From Bryobacteraceae bacterium (GTDB taxonomy: Bacteria; Acidobacteriota; Terriglobia; Bryobacterales; Bryobacteraceae), in contig JAHDVK010000007.1 of assembly GCA_023384675.1 (NCBI GenBank), positions 124,001 to 188,000 of the forward strand: 64,000 nt of DNA, read 5' to 3'. Below, in pieces: positions 1 to 8,985 of this stretch; position 1 is the first letter of the stretch; each line of letters opens with the position of its first letter. Position numbers and translations under genes: made by a program. The notes beneath the pieces were generated by a model. That model did no database searches. It was not told the DNA's origin and saw only the letters and a program-made list of their open reading frames with translations.

Positions 1-2
1 TC

Positions 3-1025
3 GCGCCGTCGATGAATTTTAAGAGCGGGGGCAGCGCCTCGATGACATCGCGGTTGACGTCGATGGCCTGCGCCGGCGGCACTTCGACGGCCATGGCACT
101 CTGGGAGGGCTACCAGATGATTCAAGCCATCGACGAGCCTGGCGCGCTGAACCTCATTGTTCACTTCACCGACGGCTGGCCGAACGCGATCTCGGCCGAT
201 CTGCCGTATCGCAGGGTGACCGATTCGCGTTATGGCGGCGTGAGGCGAGACACCTCAACGACCCGCCACATCAACACACGCATGGACTTCACCCACAGCA
301 GCACATCCACCACATACTCGATGCCGCCGAGCCCGTGCCGCGTTGGCAGCACAAGTTCACCCCCGTACCACTACTACAACATGCGGTGCGCCAACTCGAC
401 GTGCAGCAGCAAAACCGACTACAGCGGCCCGGGCTGGAACCCGAACTGGGATCCCGGCACCCGCAGAGGCGTCGTGACGCAGGCGGCCGGCGATACGGAT
501 ACGCTCAACACAGGATCGACCGTCGGTCCCATCGAATTGACCTACTCCTCACTGAGCGATACGGCGAACAAAGTCATCGGCGGACTCGACGACTGCGCCG
601 CGAATACAGTCGGCAACTGGGCCAGCATGCGGCGGGATGTGGCGTATCTGCCCGACCAGGACATCTACGGCAATTCCACCCGCGGGTATATGAACTTCAC
701 CGGTGTCATGTTATTCGGCTCTGGACACCCGCACGTAGGCCGCATCCGCGTGGATGTGCCTCGCTCCCTCACCCGGGCAGGGATGAACGCGACCGACAAC
801 GCGGCGCAGCGGATCCGCGACGACGTGACTCTGAGCCCTGTGATCTACGTGATCGGCCTTGGCGATGTGAACCACGAAGTGAACCGGCGCCAGTCGAACG
901 ATCCCACCAGCCCGATTTACGACCCGAACCGGCCGGATGGGCTGTACGTTTATGCGGAAACCACAACGCAACTCAACTCTGCGTTTGTCCGGGTGGCTTC
1001 GGAAATCCTTCGACTCGCCTACTGA
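3..1025 (+). CDS. TadG-like pilus-associated vWA protein, 5' truncated by window edge
   Basis: The reading frame is open from the first bases, so the true start lies left of the window; the ATG at 12 is internal. The visible part is the second half of a von Willebrand A domain: GGTSTAMALWEG fits the conserved MIDAS threonine loop and NLIVHFTDGWPN the following strand with its Asp. The rest is long, rich in Ser/Thr/Asn and has several cysteines, with a final strand-like segment YVIGLGDVNHE and a C-terminal EILRLAY. This layout is typical of large TadE/TadG-like proteins that combine an N-terminal pilin-like helix with a vWA domain, but that helix is outside the window, so the pilus assignment is inference. 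A Flp-type pilin lies far downstream at 44.7 kb. Confidence 0.7.
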   Translation, partial: APSMNFKSGGSASMTSRLTSMACAGGTSTAMALWEGYQMIQAIDEPGALNLIVHFTDGWPNAISADLPYRRVTDSRYGGVRRDTSTTRHINTRMDFTHSSTSTTYSMPPSPCRVGSTSSPPYHYYNMRCANSTCSSKTDYSGPGWNPNWDPGTRRGVVTQAAGDTDTLNTGSTVGPIELTYSSLSDTANKVIGGLDDCAANTVGNWASMRRDVAYLPDQDIYGNSTRGYMNFTGVMLFGSGHPHVGRIRVDVPRSLTRAGMNATDNAAQRIRDDVTLSPVIYVIGLGDVNHEVNRRQSNDPTSPIYDPNRPDGLYVYAETTTQLNSAFVRVASEILRLAY

Positions 1026-1030
1026 TGGGG

Positions 1031-2110
1031 CTACCGCAGGCGCACCGCGCGGCCGGTACGAATGGACTGCTTCGCCGCGTCGAGGATCTCCACTACCTCC
1101 GCGTTCAACTCCAGGGAGGTCAGCGGCGAGGCTTCCTGGCCCGTTTCGATCTGCTTGATCATGGCGGCGATTGGTTCCTCATGGCCCGCGGGCAGAGGAT
1201 CGAGTTTCAGCAGTTCCGGTTCGCCCCGGCCCTTGCGGAACTCTACTTGGGCGCGCGTCATGTAGAGGCTGCCCTCGCGGCCAAACACTTCCAGATCCTG
1301 AAAGCCGCGCGGCAGGTCCCAACTGCCTTCCAGGATGGCCACGCCGCGCCGGTAATTTAGCATGATCACCGAATTGTCCTCGACCTTGGGGAATTCGTCC
1401 GGGCGCAGTTGGTTGGCGTGGGCGAAGACCGATTCCGGCCGTCCGAGATACCAAAGCGACCAGAGCGCGTTGTAGCATCCGAAATCCACCAGCGCTCCCG
1501 CGCCGTTCTTCACCGGGTCCGTCAGCCACTCGAAGAAGTACTTATTCAGGCCGGTGGGCCCGCCGGGTCCGCCGTGGCCTACGATGCCGCGCACGCGGAA
1601 CACCTCGCCGAGCGCGCCGGATTCCGCCAGCCGCTTTGCCGCGTAATTTGAGGGCCACCAGGCCATCTGATAATTCGTAAGTATCTGGATGCTGTGCTTG
1701 CGGGCGAGGTTGCGAATGGCAAGCGAGTCCTTATAAGTTGAAGCCAGAGGCTTCTCGAACATGACGTGGATCTTGCGAGGCGCGCAGTACTCGGCGATCT
1801 CGAGGTGGCGGTTGTTTTCGACGAAGGCCCAGACGATCAGCGGCTTCTTTTCGTCCAGCATCTTGCGCCAGTCGGCGTGAATCAGGTCTTCGCTTACGCC
1901 GCGGCGTTTGGCTTCGGCGATCAGATCGGGAATTGTTTCGGCCACGCCCACCAGGCGGGCTGGTTTATTGGATGCCATCTTGCTCAGATGGCCCCAAACG
2001 TGGGAATGCACGAGACCGACCACCGCGATGGTCGGTTCGGCAGGGAAAACAGGTACGGCCGCAAGAGCTGCGAGCACAGGCAAGAGTGAAATGGGCTTCA
2101 AGGTTGTCAC
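1031..2110 (-). CDS. Exported Gfo/Idh/MocA-family NAD(P)-dependent oxidoreductase
   Basis: Sugar or cyclitol dehydrogenase-like protein. After the signal peptide there is a Rossmann strand-turn (TIAVVGLVHSHVWGH), where the usual GxGxxG is replaced by GLVHSH, then the EKPLA motif that carries the conserved lysine of the family, and a C-terminal alpha/beta substrate domain containing GHGGPGGPTGLN. I chose the GTG at 2110 because it gives a clean signal peptide (TTLKPISLLPVLAALAAVPVFPAEP, in part) and has GGAGAGG just upstream; ATG at 2125 and 2131 and a longer start at 2230 are alternatives. There is no twin-arginine motif, which is odd for an exported nucleotide-binding enzyme. It is convergent with the vWA gene, with a 5 nt gap. 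Family is secure; substrate unknown. Confidence 0.82.
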   Translation of the reverse strand: MTTLKPISLLPVLAALAAVPVFPAEPTIAVVGLVHSHVWGHLSKMASNKPARLVGVAETIPDLIAEAKRRGVSEDLIHADWRKMLDEKKPLIVWAFVENNRHLEIAEYCAPRKIHVMFEKPLASTYKDSLAIRNLARKHSIQILTNYQMAWWPSNYAAKRLAESGALGEVFRVRGIVGHGGPGGPTGLNKYFFEWLTDPVKNGAGALVDFGCYNALWSLWYLGRPESVFAHANQLRPDEFPKVEDNSVIMLNYRRGVAILEGSWDLPRGFQDLEVFGREGSLYMTRAQVEFRKGRGEPELLKLDPLPAGHEEPIAAMIKQIETGQEASPLTSLELNAEVVEILDAAKQSIRTGRAVRLR

Positions 2111-2278
2111 GAGCCTCTCCAGCATCAGCATACATCTCTGCCTAAGTTGCTGCATCGGATGTGCCGCCAGTGCATCAAAGGGAGAAGCCATGTAGGGCTT
2201 CCCTGTCCGGTCCAGGTGTGGTAGAGTCATACACCAAACCGTTGGAAGGGCTGAGATCCACAGTGGAGGCGAGCAATC

Positions 2279-5200
2279 ATGCTTCGATCCGTTACTGGTA
2301 TTGCCTTGATGAGCGTGGGAGCGGTCCTGCTCTGCGCGCCAGCGTCGGGCTGGAACGAATCTGAACTGGCCCGGCAGGTCCGCGGCCTTGAGATGAACGG
2401 CGATGTGAGGGGCGCGCGGCAGATGCTGCAGCGGGCCTTGCGATCGAACCCGCGGGATGCGGCGACGCTTGCTCTCTGGGCGGCATTTCTCGATCAGCGC
2501 CGCGATCCTGGCGCGCGGGAAGCGTACGAGCAGTTCCTCGCGCTGCCTGCTCTGAACCCTGATCTGAGGCGCGACGCCGGCCGAAGGCTGGCTTTACTCG
2601 AACTCATCGCGGGCGACCGGCAGGCGGCCGAGAGGCGCCTGGCGAACCTTCCCTCGCCGCCCGTGCTGCCGTCCGCGTCAGAGGCGGGTTCCGGCCTGCC
2701 GATGAAGCCGATTTACATCCCCGGTCCGATGCGTGGATTTTCGCGAATGGCCGCCTTATCGCCGGACCTTCTGCCGAACGACGTAATGGGCGCGCTCACC
2801 CGGAACGTGGTGATGAATGGTTACCATGCCGTCGGCGGGTCAGAGTCGCTCGAGCAAACGGAGTACCTAAAGCTCGTCCTGCGATATCTCAGCCAGGCCC
2901 GTGAACTCGAGAAGTTCGCCGGGGAGTCGCGTCAGATCCATTTGCCGGAATGCGACTCGGCGCAAACCGGCGAACTGCTCAAGATTCTCGGGTTCCGCAT
3001 GCGTGGCGGCTGCGGAGCTGACGTCGTGCTGGAAACCGTCAATGCCTCGCGCGCCTTTCTTTCGATGGACTCGGGTTTCCCGCTGGCGCAGCTTGAGGAA
3101 GCGTTGCGGACAAACCGGCCCTTCAGTCATGACTGGTCTCCGACGCAAATCCCTGTGCTCTACGGTCCCGAATACTGGCTCTCCGCGCGCGAGCGCTTCA
3201 CGGGCGAGACGATCGACGCTTTCCTGGGCGACCCTTCGCTGTGCCGGCTATACCTCGGGCTCGTGAAACTGGACCCCGAGACCGCGGAGCAAGTTCGCCA
3301 GCACATGCCCGTGCAGCGCGTCCGCGCCTTCGCGCATGTCTTCGATTTCTTTGGCGGAATGTTCCAGCTACGCAACGGCAGGGTAGTCGCTCCCGGCGGA
3401 GAGCGCTCGGCCGCCGCCTGGGCGGACCTTGTCGGTTCCCATCCGAACGAAGGGGTGGTGTTTGTCGAAAAGCTCGTCACCAAGGACGACGGCTGGATGG
3501 CGTCCTACTTCGATGCCCTCTCGCGCATCAGCGGGCCTGCCGTGGACTACCTCACCGAGCCAAACCGGATGAAGAGGTTTTACACCGCCCTGCGTGGCCG
3601 TATCACATCGCCTGGCCCTGCCCGGCCGGTTTTCCGCGCCAACACCGACCTGATGCTGCTCACCACGCGCATCCACGTTTTGTCTGACGGGCGCCCGCAC
3701 ATCCCCGGCGGCATCGACGTTTGGAAGCAGCTCTTCATCAAGCATCCGCATGGGAAATATGACGGTAAGCTGACGAGGGCCGCGTCCGGATGGTCGCAGC
3801 CGGATGACGTCGTGGAGGCTTTGTTTGCGCTTTCGCGGAAGGCGGTCGAGAACGAGCCGCTGAAGATTTTTCTCACGCTCACCGACATTGACCGCCGCCG
3901 TGAGCGCCCTTTGGAATCCGCCACCGTTGACCGGCTGGCGCGGGAGTTCCGCGCCTATGGCGCTCAGTATTCGCTGTTTACCGAAGCTCCCTCGCTCAGC
4001 GACGCCACCATCCTTCAATTCATGGATGCGGCCTCGGCGGTTTCTTCGATCCGCAACAACGTCATGAAGGCCGACGCGGCGGGCACCATGCAGGCGCTGA
4101 CGGGGTTGTGGCAGGTGTTTGTCCGCCAGGGACTGTTGCCGGCGGCGCAAGCCGATGCAGTGTTGGCTGGACTGGTGGAGCCCTTTACGACGCGCATCCG
4201 GAATGATCAGGATTTGTTCGACGCCGGCCGCGATGGCGTCTTCGCGCTGCTGAAAGCCACCGGCGCCCCAGCCGAAGTGAATCCTCATGACCGGATGATC
4301 GACTTGCTCGCCGGCGCGCCCGACGCGCGCGACGAGGAGTCCCTGGGCTTGCTTCGCACCCAAATGTTGCGTGTGTTCGAGGCCCAGCGGCTCGTCTCGC
4401 TGAAGGTGATCTTCGACCTTTCCGAACACCTTGAATCCCTGTCGCGCGGCGAAAAACTGAACACCGCCTTGCTGAACCGGCTGGCCTCGCGCGTCTCGGA
4501 TCTGAACCTGCCGAAAGCGTCGTTGACCACAACCGAAAAGAACTCGTTCAGTTTTGGCTATTGGACAGAGCGCCATCTCGACGCCCAGCGCAAGCTCAAC
4601 TTCCGCGCCGTGATCGACCGCGCCGGCGGGAACGCGGAGAAGCTTCGCGAGGCCCGCGGCCTGCTGGCGCCGTTGCTTCGCGACACCCTGGTGGGGCTGC
4701 TTTATATCCACTACGCTCCGCCAGGTGCGCAGATTCTCTACACGAATTCTCTCTTCGCTCGCAGCCACGATTTTATCGGCATTCAGGGGACGCAGCAGAC
4801 CTGGAAGTCCACCGAAGTGCTCGGTACCGGCTGGCCGTCATCGGCAGGCGGGCGGCTGGTTGGCTCGCTCAGCACGCTGCCCTACGCGCTGGCTGAAGCC
4901 GAGCAGAATTTCCTGATTCCGAGCCGCGAACAGGCGCTGATTTGGGGCGATCTGGTCCCGCAGATGCTTGTGTCGGCTAAGCTTCCCCGCTGGTGGCGCG
5001 TGACCCCGGGCCAAACACACTGGGTAGGCCTGCACCTTCGCCTCGGCGAAGCCGCACTCGCTGAGGCGGCGCTCTCGCCGGCGATTCGGACCGATGTGCT
5101 GGGACTGCTCGACCGTTTCGCCCAACCTGCCCGCTGGAAGCGTGTTGCCGCGCACCTCGAACAGGCGCAGGTCGCGCAGGCGATCGAACAGGTGACGCCT

Positions 5201-5671
5201 TCTGAGTTTTATCACCTTGGCGCGCTCGTTATTGAAAAGCAGTTGGATGTGCCTGGAGGCCTGCATGCCAAGATTGCGGAGTTGGCCAACGCCGACCCGG
5301 AGCGCCACAACCACGCCGCCATTTCGGCGGCGTTTGGGACGCCCAAGCCGACGCTCGCCAACAGCCTTCGCCCACAACTGCTGAATTTGCGCACTTTTCC
5401 AACGCTTATGGGCTATTCTTCGCGGATCCTCGCGGAGACCTGGGAATCCAGCAACCTCTTCTATGCGGCCCTGAGCGACGAACTGGGCTACCGGCCATCG
5501 CAATTGAACCTGCTGATCCCGGAATGGACGCAGCGGACCGTGGAGCAGATTTTTGCCACTCACCTGGAAGACTGGCCGGCGTTGCTGCGTTCCATGCACG
5601 TGATCGCGGGCCAAATCCGGACCGAAACCCGTAAAAGTCAAGCTCTCGAAGAGCAGGCTTCCCTGGAATAG
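2279..5671 (+). CDS. Large exported alpha-solenoid-like protein of unknown function
   Basis: A 1130-residue protein with a signal peptide (MLRSVTGIALMSVGAVLLCA) followed by TPR-like helical repeats over about residues 28-130 (ARQMLQRALRSNPRDAATLA). The remainder is mostly helical with no motif I recognise. A strikingly distinctive block lies near residues 820-890 (YAPPGAQILYTNSLFARSHD, then GTGWPSSAGGRLVGSLSTLP), which looks like a conserved core rather than a repeat. GTGGAGG-like Shine-Dalgarno sequence (GGAGG, 9 nt before ATG) supports the start. The next gene, 37 nt downstream on the same strand, encodes a Tat-exported VWFA-related protein, so the two may be co-transcribed and act together in the periplasm. 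I do not assign a function. Confidence 0.8.
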   Translation: MLRSVTGIALMSVGAVLLCAPASGWNESELARQVRGLEMNGDVRGARQMLQRALRSNPRDAATLALWAAFLDQRRDPGAREAYEQFLALPALNPDLRRDAGRRLALLELIAGDRQAAERRLANLPSPPVLPSASEAGSGLPMKPIYIPGPMRGFSRMAALSPDLLPNDVMGALTRNVVMNGYHAVGGSESLEQTEYLKLVLRYLSQARELEKFAGESRQIHLPECDSAQTGELLKILGFRMRGGCGADVVLETVNASRAFLSMDSGFPLAQLEEALRTNRPFSHDWSPTQIPVLYGPEYWLSARERFTGETIDAFLGDPSLCRLYLGLVKLDPETAEQVRQHMPVQRVRAFAHVFDFFGGMFQLRNGRVVAPGGERSAAAWADLVGSHPNEGVVFVEKLVTKDDGWMASYFDALSRISGPAVDYLTEPNRMKRFYTALRGRITSPGPARPVFRANTDLMLLTTRIHVLSDGRPHIPGGIDVWKQLFIKHPHGKYDGKLTRAASGWSQPDDVVEALFALSRKAVENEPLKIFLTLTDIDRRRERPLESATVDRLAREFRAYGAQYSLFTEAPSLSDATILQFMDAASAVSSIRNNVMKADAAGTMQALTGLWQVFVRQGLLPAAQADAVLAGLVEPFTTRIRNDQDLFDAGRDGVFALLKATGAPAEVNPHDRMIDLLAGAPDARDEESLGLLRTQMLRVFEAQRLVSLKVIFDLSEHLESLSRGEKLNTALLNRLASRVSDLNLPKASLTTTEKNSFSFGYWTERHLDAQRKLNFRAVIDRAGGNAEKLREARGLLAPLLRDTLVGLLYIHYAPPGAQILYTNSLFARSHDFIGIQGTQQTWKSTEVLGTGWPSSAGGRLVGSLSTLPYALAEAEQNFLIPSREQALIWGDLVPQMLVSAKLPRWWRVTPGQTHWVGLHLRLGEAALAEAALSPAIRTDVLGLLDRFAQPARWKRVAAHLEQAQVAQAIEQVTPSEFYHLGALVIEKQLDVPGGLHAKIAELANADPERHNHAAISAAFGTPKPTLANSLRPQLLNLRTFPTLMGYSSRILAETWESSNLFYAALSDELGYRPSQLNLLIPEWTQRTVEQIFATHLEDWPALLRSMHVIAGQIRTETRKSQALEEQASLE

Positions 5672-5708
5672 AACTGAGCGAAAGATCGTCAATTCAAGGA
5701 TGGATGTC

Positions 5709-6710
5709 ATGATTAGCCGCTACTCTCGCCGCCAATTGATTTACTCTGCCGCAGCCGCTGGCATGGCCCGGCTAGCAGCTCCCGTCTGGTCTCAGTCTCC
5801 CACCTTCACCGTCAAGGTGGATATGGTAGTGCTCTCTTTTACGGTGACAGACAACAAAGGCCGCTACATTAACGGCCTGAAACCATCTGATTTTCGCATT
5901 CTGGAAGATGGAATTCCACAGAAAGTGTCGACTTTCGCCGAAGGCAACCGCCCGCCGGTGCAAATCATGGAGGACGGCTCCGTGCGCCCGTTCCAGGCCA
6001 GCGAAACCGGCGACGAGACGCGCGGAGGCATCTCGACCGATGCCTTCGTGGGCACAAACGTCTTTGTGCTGTTCGACACCTCGAATTACATGTACCGCGG
6101 ATTCGTTTACGCCTCGGACGCCATCGCTGATTTCGTGCGCGGCCTCGACCGCGCCGACTCCGTGGCGGTGTACACCTTCTCGCGCAACCTGAACCGGACG
6201 GCGAAGCTTTCGAGCGATCGCAACCAGGTGCTACAGGGCCTGCGCAATGCCGTCGCCGGCGATGAAGCCGCGCTGTACAACGCGCTTCTGCTCAGCCTGC
6301 GCGACGCCGCAAAGGTGCCTGGCCGCAAGGTAGTGATCGTCTTCTCGAACGGGCCGGACTCCGCTTCGATGGTGGCGCCCGACGATGTGCGCGCCGTTGC
6401 CGAGGACGAAGGCATTCCCATCTACGTGATCTCGACTTCGGACATGAACCGGGACCCCATCTCCACTGGTGTCTTCCGGCGACTGTCCTCGCGGACCGGC
6501 GGGAAGACCTTTTTCGCGAAGACCTGGCAGAAGCAGGTGGAGGCCTTCGAGGCCATTCGCGAGGATCTGGGCAACTCCTACACCGTGACCTACTATCCGC
6601 AGCCAAACCCGAACGAGGGCTTCCGCCGCATCACCGTCGAAGTGTTGACCGACGCCGCGCGCCGCTACCGGGTCTCGGCCCGCCCCGGTTACCGTCCGCG
6701 GACGACATAG
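5709..6710 (+). CDS. Tat-exported VWFA-related protein (acidobacterial type)
   Basis: About 333 residues. It starts with a twin-arginine signal (SRRQLIYSAAAAG, residues 6-18), then a beta-sandwich-like region with VLSFTVTDNKGRYINGLKPS and DFRILEDG, the hallmark of the acidobacterial VWFA-related family (TIGR03436 type), and a vWA domain from about residue 115. The MIDAS is D123-T-S125-N-Y127: the usual third serine (DxSxS) is tyrosine, so metal binding may be altered. I chose ATG 5709 over 5700 because AAGGA at 5696-5700 is spaced 8 nt from it, while the 5700 ATG abuts the same element. It follows the large solenoid protein gene at a short distance. Role in protein-protein or surface interactions is inferred from the domain only. 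Confidence 0.85.
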   Translation: MISRYSRRQLIYSAAAAGMARLAAPVWSQSPTFTVKVDMVVLSFTVTDNKGRYINGLKPSDFRILEDGIPQKVSTFAEGNRPPVQIMEDGSVRPFQASETGDETRGGISTDAFVGTNVFVLFDTSNYMYRGFVYASDAIADFVRGLDRADSVAVYTFSRNLNRTAKLSSDRNQVLQGLRNAVAGDEAALYNALLLSLRDAAKVPGRKVVIVFSNGPDSASMVAPDDVRAVAEDEGIPIYVISTSDMNRDPISTGVFRRLSSRTGGKTFFAKTWQKQVEAFEAIREDLGNSYTVTYYPQPNPNEGFRRITVEVLTDAARRYRVSARPGYRPRTT

Positions 6711-6725
6711 GCGTCGGGCCGGCTA

Positions 6726-7958
6726 TTACTGCAATTCCAGCCGCGCCACAGTCTCCACGTGGAAGGTCTGCGGGAACAGGTCCACCACGCTCATCGACTG
6801 CAGCGCGTAACCTGCTCCGGTCAGTGCACCCAGATCGCGCGCGAGCGTCGCCGGGTCACAGCTCACCAGCACCAGCTTGCGGGCTCCGAGTCGCGCGAGA
6901 TGCTTTGTCAAGTTCTTGCCCAGCCCGCTGCGGGGCGGATCCGCGATCACCAGCGAAGGGGCAGCCTGAAGACCGCCGACGAACTGTTCCGCCTGCATGC
7001 GTTGCGCATCGACTTCAACACCGTGCTCCGCCGCGTTATATTGCAGATCGTGAACGGCCGAGGCGCTGCTTTCCACCGCCGTGACCTTCGCGAACCGCCG
7101 GGCCAAGGGCAAAGAGAACAGGCCCACGCCCGCATACAGATCCAGCGCAGTTTCGCCCGATAGATCTCCCAGCACCTCATTCACCAGCGCTTCGGCCAGG
7201 AAGCGGTTCACCTGGAAGAAGGAGTCGTGACTGACGCGGAAGCGGCCTTCACCCACCGGGTAATCGATGGCGCCCATCTCCGCTCCTGGAATCCGTTCGC
7301 CCAGCCAGTCGAAGAACCCGCGCGCCACGCGCCGGCCGCCTTCGGTTTCGAGCACGTTGACCATCGTCTCGCGGCCATTGGTGAAGAGCTCGATCTGCTC
7401 GACGAAACGCGGCCAGCGGCGGTCCTTGATCGACTTCTTCAAGACGGCGAGCGCCTCGTTGATCGCGGGCGCCGAGATGGGACACTCGTCCACGGGCACC
7501 AGATCGTGGGATCCGGCGGCCAGATACCCGATGCGCGCGCCGCGCAGATGGAACTGGCTGCGGTTGCGATAGTGCAGCGGTTCGCCGGTCACCAGTTTGA
7601 TTTCCGCAGGCGGCTCCACCTTGCCCACGCGCCTCAGAACCTCCCGGACGATTTCCACCTTCTGTGCGCTCTGGAACTCGTAAGGCGCGTGCTGATAGTG
7701 GCAGCCGCCGCATTGTGTGAAATAGCGGCACGCCGGTTCCACGCGCTCTGGAGCCGTCTCCAGCCACTCCGCAGCCCGCGCTTCGATCATCGAGGTCTTC
7801 TCCCGCCCGATCACGAGCCGCACGCGCTCGCCTGGCAGCACGAACGGAACCAGCGCTACCCGGCCCTCGATCCGCCCCAGCCCCGAGCCGCCGTACACCC
7901 ACTTCTCAATCTCCACCTCCGGCCCAGGCGCCTGTTTGTTGTCTGCTTTATCGATCAC
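6726..7958 (-). CDS. rlmD: 23S rRNA (uracil-C5)-methyltransferase, RlmD/RumA family
   Basis: SAM-dependent RNA m5U methyltransferase of 410 residues. An N-terminal TRAM-like beta domain (YGGSGLGRIEGRVALVPFVL) is followed by four cysteines for a 4Fe-4S cluster (C77, C83, C86 in CRYFTQCGGC, and C159 in DECPIS), the SAM-binding DLYAGVGLFSLPLA, the catalytic-loop ADPPRSGLG and the nucleophile C367 in LVLVSCDPATLARD. All key residues are present, so the enzyme should be active. The start is a GTG with no clear Shine-Dalgarno sequence; a second GTG 14 codons in is possible. It diverges from trpS within a very short intergenic gap, implying overlapping promoters. RlmD versus the related RlmCD/TrmA-type target cannot be settled from sequence. 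Confidence 0.88.
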   Translation of the reverse strand: MIDKADNKQAPGPEVEIEKWVYGGSGLGRIEGRVALVPFVLPGERVRLVIGREKTSMIEARAAEWLETAPERVEPACRYFTQCGGCHYQHAPYEFQSAQKVEIVREVLRRVGKVEPPAEIKLVTGEPLHYRNRSQFHLRGARIGYLAAGSHDLVPVDECPISAPAINEALAVLKKSIKDRRWPRFVEQIELFTNGRETMVNVLETEGGRRVARGFFDWLGERIPGAEMGAIDYPVGEGRFRVSHDSFFQVNRFLAEALVNEVLGDLSGETALDLYAGVGLFSLPLARRFAKVTAVESSASAVHDLQYNAAEHGVEVDAQRMQAEQFVGGLQAAPSLVIADPPRSGLGKNLTKHLARLGARKLVLVSCDPATLARDLGALTGAGYALQSMSVVDLFPQTFHVETVARLELQ

Positions 7959-7990
7959 TTACGATGAAAGAGTCCTTTCTTCTCTACCGC

Positions 7991-8977
7991 ATGAAACCAC
8001 GAGTTCTTTCGGGAATCCAGCCTACTGGATCTCTGCACATAGGCAACTATCTCGGCGCCCTCAAAAACTGGGTCACACTGCAGGATACCTATGAGTGTAT
8101 CTTCTGCATCGTGGATCTCCACGCGATCACGATCTTTCAGGACCCGGCCGAACTGCGCGGCAAGATCGAACAGACCGCTGGCCTGTTCCTCGCCGCGGGC
8201 ATCGACCCCGCTAAGTCGGCCGTCGTCGTCCAATCCACCGTGAAGGGTCACGCCGAGCTGTCCTGGCTGTTGAACTGTGTCACACCAGTCGGCTGGCTGG
8301 AGCGCATGACGCAGTACAAAGACAAGTCTGCAAAACAGGAATCGGTCGGCGCCGGCCTGCTGAACTACCCGGTGTTGATGGCCGCCGACATTCTGCTCTA
8401 CCAGGCGGCGATCGTCCCGGTGGGCGACGATCAGACGCAGCACCTGGAACTGACACGCGACATCGCCCAACGCTTCAACGCCCTCTATGGCGAGACCTTT
8501 GTGATGCCCGCCACCAGGCTGCCCGCCGTGGGCGCGCGCGTCATGGGCCTGGATGACCCTACGAAGAAGATGTCCAAATCGACGGAGGGTTCCGGCCACG
8601 CCATCAGCCTGCTCGATCCTCCGGCCGTGATCCGCAAGAAGATCATGCGCGCCACCACCGATTCAATGCCCGGCGTGGACTTCGAGAACATGGGTCCCGG
8701 CGTGGCGAACCTGCTGGCGATTCATCAGGCCTTCACCGGCTGGACCGATGATCAGGTGAAGGCGCATTTCGCGGGCATGCGTTACGGCGACCTGAAAAAA
8801 ACCGTCGCCGAAGCCGTGGTTGCCGGACTTCAACCTATTCAGCAGCGCTACGAAGAGCTGATGGCCGAACCGGGATATCTGCGCGGCGTGCTGCGCGACA
8901 GCGCCGAACGCGCCTCCGCACTGGCCGAACAGACCGTGCATCTTGTGAAGGAGCGCATGGGCGTTTACGCCGGCTAG
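7991..8977 (+). CDS. trpS: Tryptophan--tRNA ligase
   Basis: Class I aminoacyl-tRNA synthetase that charges tRNA-Trp; cytoplasmic dimer. The class I signatures are intact: HIGN at residues 16-19 (TGSLHIGNYLG) and KMSKS at 193-197. The tryptophan-pocket segment with VGDDQTQHLELTRD and the C-terminal anticodon-binding helices (PIQQRYEEL) are present and the length (328 residues) is normal. I prefer ATG 7991 (MKPRVLSGIQPTG) because homologues begin at this point; ATG 7964 would add nine residues. Neither has a good Shine-Dalgarno sequence. The gene is divergent from the rRNA methyltransferase and is followed by an MFS gene 8 nt downstream, so these two are probably co-transcribed. Confidence 0.96.
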   Translation: MKPRVLSGIQPTGSLHIGNYLGALKNWVTLQDTYECIFCIVDLHAITIFQDPAELRGKIEQTAGLFLAAGIDPAKSAVVVQSTVKGHAELSWLLNCVTPVGWLERMTQYKDKSAKQESVGAGLLNYPVLMAADILLYQAAIVPVGDDQTQHLELTRDIAQRFNALYGETFVMPATRLPAVGARVMGLDDPTKKMSKSTEGSGHAISLLDPPAVIRKKIMRATTDSMPGVDFENMGPGVANLLAIHQAFTGWTDDQVKAHFAGMRYGDLKKTVAEAVVAGLQPIQQRYEELMAEPGYLRGVLRDSAERASALAEQTVHLVKERMGVYAG

Positions 8978-8985
8978 CGCACCCC

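Noticed and set aside
3368-4768. A 466-codon minus-strand frame
   Set aside because: Shadow of the large solenoid protein; no family resemblance.
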